Positions 52,370-61,338 of a DNA stretch of 64,000 bases are shown piece by piece; within the stretch, counting starts at the first letter, position 1, and each line of letters opens with the position of its first letter. This DNA comes from DATARH01 sp036489765 (GTDB lineage: Bacteria > Pseudomonadota > Alphaproteobacteria > ATCC43930 > CGMCC-115725): contig DASXFE010000114.1 of NCBI GenBank assembly GCA_036489765.1, positions 1-64,000 of the forward strand. Reading direction: 5' to 3'. The notes under the pieces are model-generated. The model made no database searches. It was not told where the DNA came from and was given only the letters and a program-made list of their open reading frames with translations. The translations under genes were made by a program, and so were the position numbers.

Positions 52370-54211
52370 ATGCCTGACGACGATCCGATATCCCCGCTCG
52401 CGGTGCTCAACCGCGTCTTCGGCTACGCCAGCTTTCGCGGCGCGCAGCAGGAAATCGTCGAGCATGTGATCGCCGGCGGCGACGCGATCGTGCTGATGCC
52501 GACGGGCGGCGGCAAGTCGCTGTGCTACCAGCTCCCGGCGCTGATCCGGCCGGGGATCGGCATCGTCGTCTCGCCGCTGATCGCTCTGATGAAGGATCAG
52601 GTCGACGCGCTGCGCCAGGCCGGCGTGCGCGCGGCCGCACTCAACTCGTCGCTCCCCTATTTCGAGGTGCGGGAGATCGAGGAGGCCGCGCGGAGACGCG
52701 AGCTCGACCTCCTTTATGTCTCGCCGGAACGGCTCGTGATGCCGCAATGCCTGGCGCTGTTGAAGCAATGCCGGGTCGCCCTCTTCGCCATCGACGAGGC
52801 GCATTGCATCTCGCAATGGGGCCACGATTTCCGCCGCGACTACCAGGCGCTCGGCCTCCTCAAGGAGCAGTTCCCCGCCATCCCGCTGATGGCCCTCACC
52901 GCAACCGCCGACGACCCGACACGTCGCGACATCGCGCTCCGCCTCCACCTCGAAGAGTCGCGTCTTTTCGCCGCCGGGTACGACCGGCCCAACATCTTCT
53001 ACCGCATCGTGCCGAAGCATCAGCCGCGCGATGACCTGTTGCGGTTTCTCGACGCCGAGCACCAGGGCGACGCCGGGATCGTCTATTGCCTGACCCGCAA
53101 GGCGGTCGAGGACACCGCCGCCTGGCTTACCGCGCATGGCCGCGAGGCCCTGCCCTACCACGCCGGCCTACCGGCCGAGACCCGCCAGCATCACCAGGAC
53201 CGCTTTATCCGCGAGGAGGGCCTGATCGTCGCTGCGACCGTCGCGTTCGGGATGGGGATCGACAAGCCCAACGTGCGCTTTGTCGCCCACCTCGACGCGC
53301 CCAAGAACCTCGAAGCCTATTACCAGGAAACCGGACGCGCCGGCCGCGACGGGCTGCCGGCCGACGCCTGGATGGCCTACGGCATCGCCGATGTGATGAA
53401 CCTCCGCCGGCTCACCGAGTCGGCCGATATCGACGAGCGCCAGCGCCGCATCGAGCGCCAAAAATCCGAGGCCCTCATCGGCTATTGCGAGACCGTCGAT
53501 TGCCGCCGCCAGGCCCTCCTCGGCTATTTCGGCGAGCGCGAGCACGAGCCCTGCGGCAACTGCGACAACTGCCGCGACCCGATCGAAAGCTGGGACGGCA
53601 CGGTCGCCGCGCAAAAGGCCCTCTCCGCTGTCTACCGCACCGGCCAACGTTTCGGCGCGCACCACCTCGTCGACGTGCTGACCGGCCACGCCACCGAACG
53701 CATCCAGCAGCTCGGCCACGACCGGCTCAAGACCTTCGGCGTCGGCACCGAACTCAACGGCTCCGGCTGGATCAGCGTGATCCGCCAACTCGCCGCGCAA
53801 GGCCACCTCCTCCCCGACCCGGAAGGCCACGGCGGCCTCATCCTCGGCGAAAGCGCCGCCGAGATCCTCCGCGGCAACCGCGACATCCGCTTCCGCACCG
53901 AAACCCAGCGCCGAACCCGCACCTCGCGCCGAGCCGCCGCCAAAGCCGCCTCCGGCGAACCCCTCGACACGGCCGCCGAAGCCCTATGGCAAGCCCTCCG
54001 CGCCTGGCGCCTCGACGAAGCCAAACGCCAGGAGCTCCCGCCCTACGTCATCTTCCACGACGCGACCCTGATCGAAGTCGCCCGCCGCCGCCCCGCCACC
54101 CTCGACGCCCTCGCCGACATCCCCGGCATCGGACGGAGCAAGCTCGACCGCTACGGCGAGGCGCTGCTGGCGGTAACGGCAGCAGGAATGGAGCCCGGCG
54201 ATGAGCGATAG
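52370..54211 (+). CDS. recQ: ATP-dependent DNA helicase RecQ
   Basis: A 613-residue RecQ. Motif 0 (FGYASFRGAQQEIVEHVI), Walker A (TGGGKSLCYQLPAL), motif II (IDEAHCISQWGHDFR), motif V (AFGMGIDKPNVRFVAH) and motif VI (QETGRAGRDG) are present. The zinc module is built from cysteines in CETVDCRRQALLGYFGE and CGNCDNC. A winged-helix domain follows, and a C-terminal HRDC domain (residues ~530-605; PPYVIFHDATLIEVARRRPA). It unwinds DNA in recombination repair. Its last 11 bases overlap the SWIM-domain gene. Confidence 0.95.
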   Translation: MPDDDPISPLAVLNRVFGYASFRGAQQEIVEHVIAGGDAIVLMPTGGGKSLCYQLPALIRPGIGIVVSPLIALMKDQVDALRQAGVRAAALNSSLPYFEVREIEEAARRRELDLLYVSPERLVMPQCLALLKQCRVALFAIDEAHCISQWGHDFRRDYQALGLLKEQFPAIPLMALTATADDPTRRDIALRLHLEESRLFAAGYDRPNIFYRIVPKHQPRDDLLRFLDAEHQGDAGIVYCLTRKAVEDTAAWLTAHGREALPYHAGLPAETRQHHQDRFIREEGLIVAATVAFGMGIDKPNVRFVAHLDAPKNLEAYYQETGRAGRDGLPADAWMAYGIADVMNLRRLTESADIDERQRRIERQKSEALIGYCETVDCRRQALLGYFGEREHEPCGNCDNCRDPIESWDGTVAAQKALSAVYRTGQRFGAHHLVDVLTGHATERIQQLGHDRLKTFGVGTELNGSGWISVIRQLAAQGHLLPDPEGHGGLILGESAAEILRGNRDIRFRTETQRRTRTSRRAAAKAASGEPLDTAAEALWQALRAWRLDEAKRQELPPYVIFHDATLIEVARRRPATLDALADIPGIGRSKLDRYGEALLAVTAAGMEPGDER

Positions 54212-55861
54212 GCGCTTCGATATCGATGCCCTGGAGGCCCTCGCGGGGAGTCCGGTCTTCGCGCGCGGCAAAGCCTACTCGGGCGATGGCCGCGTTCAGC
54301 TCATGGCGATCGACGAGGCCTGCGTAAGGGCACGCGTCTCCGGCTCCGAGGATTACTCGGTCGAGCTGAGGGGGCGGGGAGCAACCGTCGGCGGCACCTG
54401 CACCTGCCCTGCCGTCGAGCACCAGCTTTTCTGCAAACACATGGTCGCCACGGCGCTGGCGGTGAACGAGGCCGGCGGGAGCGCGGAAGGGTCGACCGGC
54501 TTTGCCCGCATCCGCGAGTACCTCGAAAGCAGACCTGCCGGCGCGCTTGTCAGGATCATCATGGATCGGGCCGAGAACGACCCGGCACTGTTGCGCACGC
54601 TCGAATTCGCCGCCCTTTCGCTCGAGGCGGACAGCAAACTGCTGAAGCCCGCACTGCGGAAGGCCATCGACGCGGCGACCCGCACGCGCGGGTTCATCGA
54701 TTACGGCGAAGCGGGCGGCTGGGCCGCGGGAGTGGCCGAGGCGCTCGACCAGCTTGCCGCCATTTCCGAGACACGGCACGCTGCGCTGGCGCTTGATCTT
54801 GCCGAGCATGCGATCGAACGGATCGAGAAGGCTGTCGAGGACATCAACGATTCGGACGGCCACTGCTCCGACCTGATGGCCCGCGCGCAGGCCATCCACC
54901 TCGCCGCCGCTCGCACGGCACGGCCCGATCCCGTGCGCCTCGCGCAAGACCTCTTCATCTGTGAAACCGAGGGCGAGTACGACACGTTCAACGGCGCTGT
55001 CGTACTTTATGCCGATGTTCTGGGCGAAGAGGGATTAGCCGAGTATCGCCGGTTGGCCTCAGCCGCGTGGGACGAGTTGCCGCCACGGACGGGCCGCAAC
55101 GGGGCGATGGTGGCCGGCGACTATTCGGTGCTGGAGACGATCCTCGATTTCTTCGCCGAGCGGGACGGCGATGTGAGAGCCCGCATCGCGCTCCGTGCGA
55201 AGGACTTGTCGTCGCCTTGGCGATACTTCCAACTTGCCGAGTTTTGTCTCGCGATGGGGCGGGAGGACGAGGCGCTGCGCCGGGCCGAGGAAGGCTTGTG
55301 GATATTCGAGGACGACCGCCCCGACGAACGGCTCGTGCTGTTCGCGGTGGATCTGCTCGTAAAATCCGGCCGCGGAGACGCGGCGCATGCGCAGCTCTCC
55401 CGCGCCTTCGAGAAGGCGCCGAGCTTCTCCCTTTACCAGCGGCTACGCCTGACAGGAGGCACGGCGGCGCGCGATCGGACGATCGAGTTTCTCGAAGCCA
55501 AGGCGGCGCGGGAAATGCCGACGCCCCGGTATTACCCGGGCGATCTGCTGATCGATATCTTGACCAGCGAAGAGGAGTTTGACGCCGCATGGCGAGCCGC
55601 GCGCAAACACCGGGCTTCCGCCGGCCGGATCGAGAAGCTCGCCCGGTCGAGCGAGGTTACCCATCCCGAGGAAGCGCTCGAAGTCTATGCCCGCGCGTCG
55701 ATCGGCTCGTCAATCTCGGCGGCAACCCGGCTTATGCCGAGGCGGCGGGCCTGGTCGAGCGCATGGCACGCTTGCGCGCGGCCCCCCAACAGGCTGCGTA
55801 CATCGCCGAGATCAAGCTGCGATTTGCCCGCAAGCGGAATTTCATGAAGTTGCTGGCGTGA
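54201..55861 (+). pseudogene. SWIM zinc-finger protein gene, frameshifted near its end
   Basis: Starts at ATG 54201 inside recQ (11-base overlap). The SWIM finger is TCTCPAVEHQLFCKHMVATA (CxC...CxH, about residues 72-88), followed by a long helical, TPR-like region. The frame after EVYARAS turns into low-complexity sequence, but one frame over, from about 55694, RVDRLVNLGGNPAYAEAAGL and AEIKLRFARKRNFMKLLA continue the helical region to a stop at 55861. A missing base in a CGCGCG run explains this. SWIM proteins bind DNA or protein partners; the coupling to RecQ suggests a repair role. The gene may be intact if the indel is an assembly error. Confidence 0.75.
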
Positions 55862-56074
55862 CATGAGGCGCAGCGTAATCGACAGGCAGAACCAATACCC
55901 AAGGGCAAGCGGGATTGCTTGGTCCCGGCTGCGGCACGATCCCGCTCAACAAAAAGGTCCCGGACTTTTCTCCTTCGGATGATCTGCTGGCGACCGCTCT
56001 GGGCGCCGTGCTTTTTCGACGCGACACCGGTCGAATACGCTCTGCGCTCGACCTGCGTTGACGGCCGACGAGTA

Positions 56075-56130
56075 GGACCGCGGGCGTCTCGTCCGCTTTT
56101 TTGAAAGAGCGGGCGAGACGCCCGCGGTCC
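56075..56130. repeat. 56-base hairpin element with 17-base perfect arms
   Basis: GGACCGCGGGCGTCTCG (56075-56091) and CGAGACGCCCGCGGTCC (56114-56130) are perfect inverted arms; the loop holds a smaller CCGC-TTTTTT-GCGGG hairpin. The left half has a near-identical copy at 46885-46912 and a related core at 42848. It may end transcripts on either strand and lies in the 320-base gap 55862-56181, which has no gene. Confidence 0.65.
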
Positions 56131-56181
56131 AACTGTGACACAGTTTCCGCAAGCACCCGCGACGCGCAGCCCGAGGACGCC

Positions 56182-57426
56182 ATGCATCAGATGTATTTCA
56201 CCGAGCAGCCGATGTCGGCCTATCCCGCCAAGGAGGGGCTCGATTTCGGGGCGACCGCGCTGATGTTCTCGAACAAGCATTTCGACCCGGTCGCGGGCAG
56301 CCGGCTCTATAACGAATACCTCGACCAATACCTCTATGCCGAGGAGATGGGCATCGAGGGGATCATGCTGAACGAGCATCACAACGCGCCGTTCTGCATG
56401 CAGGCGAAATGCAACGTCTTTGCCTCGATCCTCGCCGCCGCCACCAAGAAGGTGAAGATCGTCCTCCTCGGCAACCCGCTGCCGCTCGCCGAGAACCCGG
56501 TGCGGCTTGCCGAGGAATTGTCGATGATCGACATGATCTCGCAGGGGCGCCTCGTCTCCGGCTTTGTCCGCGGCGGCGGACAGGAGCAACTCGCGACCGG
56601 CGTCAACCCCGCGTTCAACCGCGATCGCTTCGAGGAGGCGCACGACCTCGTCGTGCAGGCATGGACCCGACCCGGCCCGTTCCGCTTCGAGAAGACCCAT
56701 TACCAGCACCGCGTCGTCAACCCGTGGGCGGTGCCGCTGCAAAAGCCGCACCCGCGCGTGTGGATCCCCGGCGTCATCTCCAAGGAAACGATCATCTGGG
56801 CGGCACAGCACGGCTATCCCTACATCGCGCTCAACACCCCGGTCGATCGCACCAACCAGATCTGGAAGATGTACGACGAGGCGGCCGAGGAAGCCGGCTT
56901 CACCCCCGGTCCCGACTATCACGGCCTGTTGAAGCAGATCCACGTCGCCGAGACCGAGGAAAAGGCGGTCGAGAACGCGCGGCAATTCATGTGGATGCAG
57001 GGCGAATTTACCGGCCTCGCGCACCCGGTGTGGTCGACCCCGTCGGGTTATGGCAGCCCCGAGAACCGCCGCGCTTTTGTCGAGTTCGCCTCCGGCGTGT
57101 CGAAGAACCCGCGCTATCGCCCGCCGCTCGAAAAGCAGATGGAAGAATTGATGATCATCGCCGGCACGCCGAAGACGGTGATCGCCCGGCTGCGCGAGCT
57201 GTTGGAGAAGACCCGGCCGGGCATCCTCGGGTTCTGGGGCAATGACGGCTCGGTGACCAACGCAGACTCGCGGACCTGCATCCGCCTGCTGGGCCAGGAG
57301 GTCATGCCGGCGGTGCGCGAGATCGCCAAGGAACTGGGCCTCGAGAGCCCGTTCGAGACCAACCAGCCGGTCAGCATCGACTACATTCCCGGCCGGCGCG
57401 AACCGGCTCGCGCGGCGGCGGAGTAA
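56182..57426 (+). CDS. LLM-class flavin-dependent oxidoreductase (luciferase-like)
   Basis: A 414-residue luciferase-fold monooxygenase of a group distinct from the NtaA family genes. TEQPMSAYPAKEGLDFG opens it, with LNEHHNAPFCMQAKCNVFAS, LLGNPLPLAENPVRLAEELS and MIDMISQGRLVSGFVRGGGQ as typical flavin-site segments. It ends in a proline/arginine-rich tail. GAGG lies before ATG 56182. The lipocalin-like gene follows after 4 bases, so the two are probably one transcript. Substrate unknown. Confidence 0.9.
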   Translation: MHQMYFTEQPMSAYPAKEGLDFGATALMFSNKHFDPVAGSRLYNEYLDQYLYAEEMGIEGIMLNEHHNAPFCMQAKCNVFASILAAATKKVKIVLLGNPLPLAENPVRLAEELSMIDMISQGRLVSGFVRGGGQEQLATGVNPAFNRDRFEEAHDLVVQAWTRPGPFRFEKTHYQHRVVNPWAVPLQKPHPRVWIPGVISKETIIWAAQHGYPYIALNTPVDRTNQIWKMYDEAAEEAGFTPGPDYHGLLKQIHVAETEEKAVENARQFMWMQGEFTGLAHPVWSTPSGYGSPENRRAFVEFASGVSKNPRYRPPLEKQMEELMIIAGTPKTVIARLRELLEKTRPGILGFWGNDGSVTNADSRTCIRLLGQEVMPAVREIAKELGLESPFETNQPVSIDYIPGRREPARAAAE

Positions 57427-57430
57427 GGGC

Positions 57431-57826
57431 ATGCCGGTCTCTCTCGTCGGCACCTGGAAGCTGGTGCGCGCCGCGGCCAAGGGCGGCAACGGCGCCCCTC
57501 TCCCCGAGCCCTATGGCGGCAAGGGCATCGGCCGCGTCACCTTTACCGCCGAAGGGCGCATGCAGGCCGTCGTCTGCGACGGCCGCCAGGACTTGCCCGC
57601 GGGCGTCGCGCGCGACTACAGCTCGTACTGCGGCAACTACACCTTTGACGGAAAGACGCTCACCACTCGCGTCGATGCCGCCTCCGACCCCGCCCGCCTG
57701 GGGAGCGACCAGGTGCGCGGCGTCCGCATCGACGGCGATTTCGTGGTGTTGACCCCGCCGCCGCGGCAGTCAGGCGGGAAACAGGAATACCGCGAGCTGA
57801 CCTGGAAGAAGATCTCGGACGAGTAG
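57431..57826 (+). CDS. Lipocalin-like domain protein
   Basis: A 131-residue protein with the Lipocalin_5-type signature: VGTWKLVRAAAKGGNG at the start, GRVTFTAEGRMQAVVCDGR, and a YCGNYTFDGKTLTTRVDAAS strand pair. Such single-domain proteins occur beside oxidoreductases and are thought to bind small ligands; no catalytic residue is known. No signal peptide, so cytoplasmic. It is 4 bases downstream of the luciferase-like gene. Confidence 0.82.
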   Translation: MPVSLVGTWKLVRAAAKGGNGAPLPEPYGGKGIGRVTFTAEGRMQAVVCDGRQDLPAGVARDYSSYCGNYTFDGKTLTTRVDAASDPARLGSDQVRGVRIDGDFVVLTPPPRQSGGKQEYRELTWKKISDE

Positions 57827-57863
57827 GGCGAGGACCACCTATAACGCCACGTGGAGGCAGTCC

Positions 57864-58739
57864 TCAAGCAGAATACTTTTCTATCTGTGCAAAGGCCTGT
57901 TTGGCCTCGTCAGAGTACCGCGTGGTTCGGCATAAGAGCCGATTCATCATATGCAACGGAAGCGGCATTGGCCTGAATATGTCAACAATCAAGACGACGC
58001 GCAATTCATTGCTTTCATTGAATACTTCATGCTCCCAGCTGTCATCAAATACAATGCTTTCTCCCTCTTCCCAGGCGTAATATTGATCCTTTACCCGGAT
58101 CGATGGAGGATTGATTTTAGGTACCCGCAAAGCCAAATGGTAACGTAGATAACCCATGGAGGGTCCGCAATGAGCAGGGATTGATTTCCCTGCGTCCAGG
58201 ATTGAAAAGAAGGCAGAAATTACCCCAGGAATTTGATCTATCAACGCCGTCGTCTGAGGGCATTTCTCTCTATTTGCTGTCGGCGTTCCAATGAACGTCG
58301 CAAGTGTAAATATCCGCCAATCCTTATCCGGATTTACCGTCCCGGAGATATACGTTTCCCTGGGCGATATTTCATGATATCGCGGAATCCGGTTTTTATG
58401 CGTTAAAACGGATTCCAATTCATTTTGGATAATTCGATAATTTTGATCGAGAATGCGTAGCGAAGGGCACACTTTGTCTATGTCATGAAATGCTGCGCGC
58501 CTTTCGCCATCGGCCGCCCAGGCAAAACATTTGTTGAGGATGCTCAGCGCACTATCTGCCGGATGACGTACCGCTTGGCGCACGCGCGTGGCATTCGGTA
58601 TTCGTATCCGCATAGGATTTGTGTCCAGCGCCAAGGTTTGCATCTCACGATGCCCTTCGTCGCTTTTAGCAATCCCGTGCAATGCCTTCAGTAGCCCTGA
58701 CGAGGTAATCGATTTGGAATTGATCCCGTTCAGGCTCAC
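57864..58739 (-). CDS. Aspartyl/asparaginyl beta-hydroxylase-like protein (LpxO-type), AT-rich
   Basis: A 291-residue 2-oxoglutarate/iron dioxygenase-like protein. The iron ligands are the His in IPAHCGPSMGYLRYHL and the His in DDSWEHEVFNESNEL; an Arg in LRVVLIVDIFRP suits 2-oxoglutarate binding. No transmembrane anchor as in LpxO, so a soluble hydroxylase of a peptide, amino acid or small molecule is likelier. Its base composition (about half G+C by eye, with many AT-rich codons) differs sharply from all neighbours, suggesting recent transfer. The start is uncertain: GTG 58739, or ATG 58643 (32 residues shorter). Confidence 0.75.
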   Translation of the reverse strand: MSLNGINSKSITSSGLLKALHGIAKSDEGHREMQTLALDTNPMRIRIPNATRVRQAVRHPADSALSILNKCFAWAADGERRAAFHDIDKVCPSLRILDQNYRIIQNELESVLTHKNRIPRYHEISPRETYISGTVNPDKDWRIFTLATFIGTPTANREKCPQTTALIDQIPGVISAFFSILDAGKSIPAHCGPSMGYLRYHLALRVPKINPPSIRVKDQYYAWEEGESIVFDDSWEHEVFNESNELRVVLIVDIFRPMPLPLHMMNRLLCRTTRYSDEAKQAFAQIEKYSA

Positions 58740-58933
58740 GAAGGCGGCTCATCGTCGGACGCTTCCATGCGCCCGGGGGTGGGGTCAGCGGGATAAGAGC
58801 CTTCCGCTCGGACCGCCGGAGGACCGCTTCCCCGCACCGGCGGGAACATCGCCGATGACCACCCGGGCCCCACTGCCGCAGGACCCAACCGGTTCTTCAT
58901 GCGGCTTTACCGCGAAAGACGAAGGGTAACGCT

Positions 58934-60241
58934 ATGACCGCAGATCCGATATCCCACAACATCCGCCGGATCGCGCATCTCGACTTGATGGGCGCGGGGC
59001 AGGTGACTGTGGAGGGTGACTATGCCTATGTCGGGCACATCACCAACAAGGAGGGGCTGGGGACAACGATCCTCGATGTGTCGGACCCGGCGAACCCGCG
59101 CGTCGTGTCGACGATCACCCTCGACGACGCCGACTCGCACAGCCACAAGGCGCGGGTCGCCGGCGACATCATGGTCGTCAATGCCGAGCGCAACAATTCG
59201 GGGATCGGGCGCAAGGCCGAGCAGCTTCCCGGCATGCGCGGGCGGCTGCGCGGGCTCCTCGGCCGCGACCCGACGCACCAGGAACTGGCCGATCGGCTCG
59301 GCGTCGAGGCGGTCGACATCCCGCTCCTCGAGGAGGCCGAGAAGAACCCTTACGACAAGGGCGGGTTCAAGATCTATGACATCTCGAACAAAGCGCGGCC
59401 CGAGCTGCTGTCGTATCAGAAGACCGGCGGGATCGGCGTCCATCGCTTCGACATGGATGCCGACTACGCCTACATCTCGACCGAGATGGCCGGGTTCATC
59501 GGCAACATCCTGGTGATCTACGACATTCGGGATCCCGCCCATCCAACCGAAGTGTCGCGCTGGTGGATGAAGGGCCAGCACACCGCCGGGGGCGAGACCC
59601 CGGATTGGCCGGGCCGCCAGAACCGCCTTCACCACGCCCTCCGCTTTGGAGACGAGATGTGGGCCGGGTGCTGGCATGGGGGGCTGCGCGTCATCGATGT
59701 CCGCGACATCACGAAGCCCACGACGCTTGCCGAATACAACTACCACCCGCCCTTCCCCGAACCGACGCACACGGTCATGCCGCTGCCGTTCCGCCCCGGC
59801 GGGCGGCGGATCGCGCTGGCGATCGACGAGGAGGACCAGTTCTACGGCGCCGCCGAGGCCGAAGCCCGCCGAGGCCGCCCGCACGCCGCACTGTGGACCT
59901 TCGATGTGACCGATTGGAACGCGGTCAAGCCGCTGGCGATGTTCGAGGTCAGCGAGCTCGACTCGCCTTACGCGAGGACGCCGGGCGGCCGGTTCGGCGC
60001 GCACCAGTTCGCCGAGCGGATCGATGCCGACGGCTTGGTCTACTGCGCCTGGTTCAGTGGCGGGCTTCGCGTCGTCGATGTCGGCGATCCGCGCAGCCCG
60101 CGGGAGGTCGCCTGGTACATCCCCGAACCGTGTGGCGGCCGCCCGAGCCCGCAATCGAACGACGTCGAAACCGACAAGCGCGGCCTGATCTACCTCGCCG
60201 ACCGAAACGTCGGCCTCGATATCCTGGAGTTGCGGCGGTAG
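58934..60241 (+). CDS. LVIVD-repeat beta-propeller protein
   Basis: A 435-residue protein with repeats of the LVIVD type: TTILDVSDPANPRVVSTITL, GGFKIYDISNKARPELLSYQ, ILVIYDIRDPAHPTEVSRWW, GGLRVIDVRDITKPTTLAEY and GGLRVVDVGDPRSPREVAWY. Each is a propeller blade; at least five are visible. No signal peptide, so cytoplasmic. His residues recur (DSHSHK, GIGVHRF, RLHHALR, GAHQFAE) and may bind metal. The function of this family is not established. It is flanked by unrelated genes. Confidence 0.8.
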   Translation: MTADPISHNIRRIAHLDLMGAGQVTVEGDYAYVGHITNKEGLGTTILDVSDPANPRVVSTITLDDADSHSHKARVAGDIMVVNAERNNSGIGRKAEQLPGMRGRLRGLLGRDPTHQELADRLGVEAVDIPLLEEAEKNPYDKGGFKIYDISNKARPELLSYQKTGGIGVHRFDMDADYAYISTEMAGFIGNILVIYDIRDPAHPTEVSRWWMKGQHTAGGETPDWPGRQNRLHHALRFGDEMWAGCWHGGLRVIDVRDITKPTTLAEYNYHPPFPEPTHTVMPLPFRPGGRRIALAIDEEDQFYGAAEAEARRGRPHAALWTFDVTDWNAVKPLAMFEVSELDSPYARTPGGRFGAHQFAERIDADGLVYCAWFSGGLRVVDVGDPRSPREVAWYIPEPCGGRPSPQSNDVETDKRGLIYLADRNVGLDILELRR

Positions 60242-60261
60242 GGCCTCGATCACGCGGCGGT

Positions 60262-60914
60262 TCAACAGCGCGAAGCATCCGGCAGTCGCCACCTCGCGAG
60301 GGGAATGTGCCGACGACGCCCCCCAGGCTGCAGACCAGTCTGAATTCGTTGACCGTCCAGCCGATCTCCGGAATCTGCTCCCGGATCTCACGCGGGTCGT
60401 AGAGCAGCGTCAGATGAGGCTCGATCTGTCGTCCTGCAGACGAGATGCCGATGCCTTTGAGGGCGACTCCGAGTTCGGCGTGGAGCATGCGGATGCCGTC
60501 GGCGCCCTCGCCGCCGCGCAAGACCAGCGCCCGCTTCGCACGTCCTGAGAAGCTCTCCACCCGATCGAACCCGACGCGGAATGCCGGGTGAAGCACGCTG
60601 GCGCAAGCCGCCCCGATCGCCATCAGCACCGCCGGCGCCATATCGCCATACCGGCAGATGCCGTGCAGCGACACATGCAGGCAGTCTCGATCGATCGGGT
60701 GCTCTCGCAGCCGATGCCGGCGCCGCAAATCCCAAGCGACGCTCCGAATCCGCGCGGCAATGCCGGCGGGCGGGTAGAGCGCGAGAAACACCGGGTCCGA
60801 TTGACCCGGATCGAGCTCATCGCGCAGGCCCTGGGGCCGGGCGATGAAATTGTCACGCCAAAACGCGAGCTGAGGCGGCGAGCCGCCAGCTTCGGAGATC
60901 AGAGTGGGGGGCAT
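60262..60914 (-). pseudogene. 2'-5' RNA ligase-like (LigT) gene with C-terminal frameshift
   Basis: The 2H-phosphoesterase fold is clear: two HxTx-type motifs, LHVSLHG and PHLTLLYD. About ten residues before the natural end, a run of six G (minus strand; C 60319-60324) breaks the frame. Adding one base gives RRRHIPLARWRLPDASRC and a stop at 60262, the usual LigT end (GRYxPLARWxL-like). Without it the frame runs on for about 90 low-complexity residues under the beta-propeller gene. ATG 60914 is preceded by AAGGAGCC. It is probably a functional gene with a sequencing indel, or a recent pseudogene. Confidence 0.7.
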
Positions 60915-61080
60915 CTGACCGGCTCCTTGTCTGCCGATAACAATGGAACATATAGGGAACAATCGCAACAGCTTTTGTTAGCATCGGCGGATTTCCTCTC
61001 GCTTATTGTCATAGGTGAAAGACGTGCTGCGCCGGCGGCGATACAGGGCGCGCGATCTTCGCCCGGGATCGGAGGCATCG

Positions 61081-61317
61081 ATGCGCCGGCACCCGCGAAA
61101 CCGTCACTTGCGCCCCGAGACGCTGGCGGCCCGGATCGACCACGCGGCGGAGGAGATCAACCCGTTCCTCGGCGTGATCGCGATCGGGCTCGTCGTGCTG
61201 AACCTCGTCGCGCTCGCCTTTCTCGCCCCGAACCTGTCGCTAAGCCGCCGCCATCCCACCGCCGCGGTCAAGACGATGCCCGGCCCTCAACTGATCGGAC
61301 CCGGCGGGGCCCAGTAA
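61081..61317 (+). CDS. Small single-span membrane protein
   Basis: A 78-residue protein with one strong membrane segment (GVIAIGLVVLNLVALAFLA, about residues 31-49), a basic N-terminus (MRRHPRNRHLRPETLAARID) and a short tail ending PGGAQ. The Arg/His-rich N-terminus would face the cytoplasm. I do not recognise a family. GGAGG precedes ATG 61081. It is convergent with the CLC gene at 61339. Confidence 0.6.
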   Translation: MRRHPRNRHLRPETLAARIDHAAEEINPFLGVIAIGLVVLNLVALAFLAPNLSLSRRHPTAAVKTMPGPQLIGPGGAQ

Positions 61318-61338
61318 GCCTGAGCCCCGCCGGGACAG

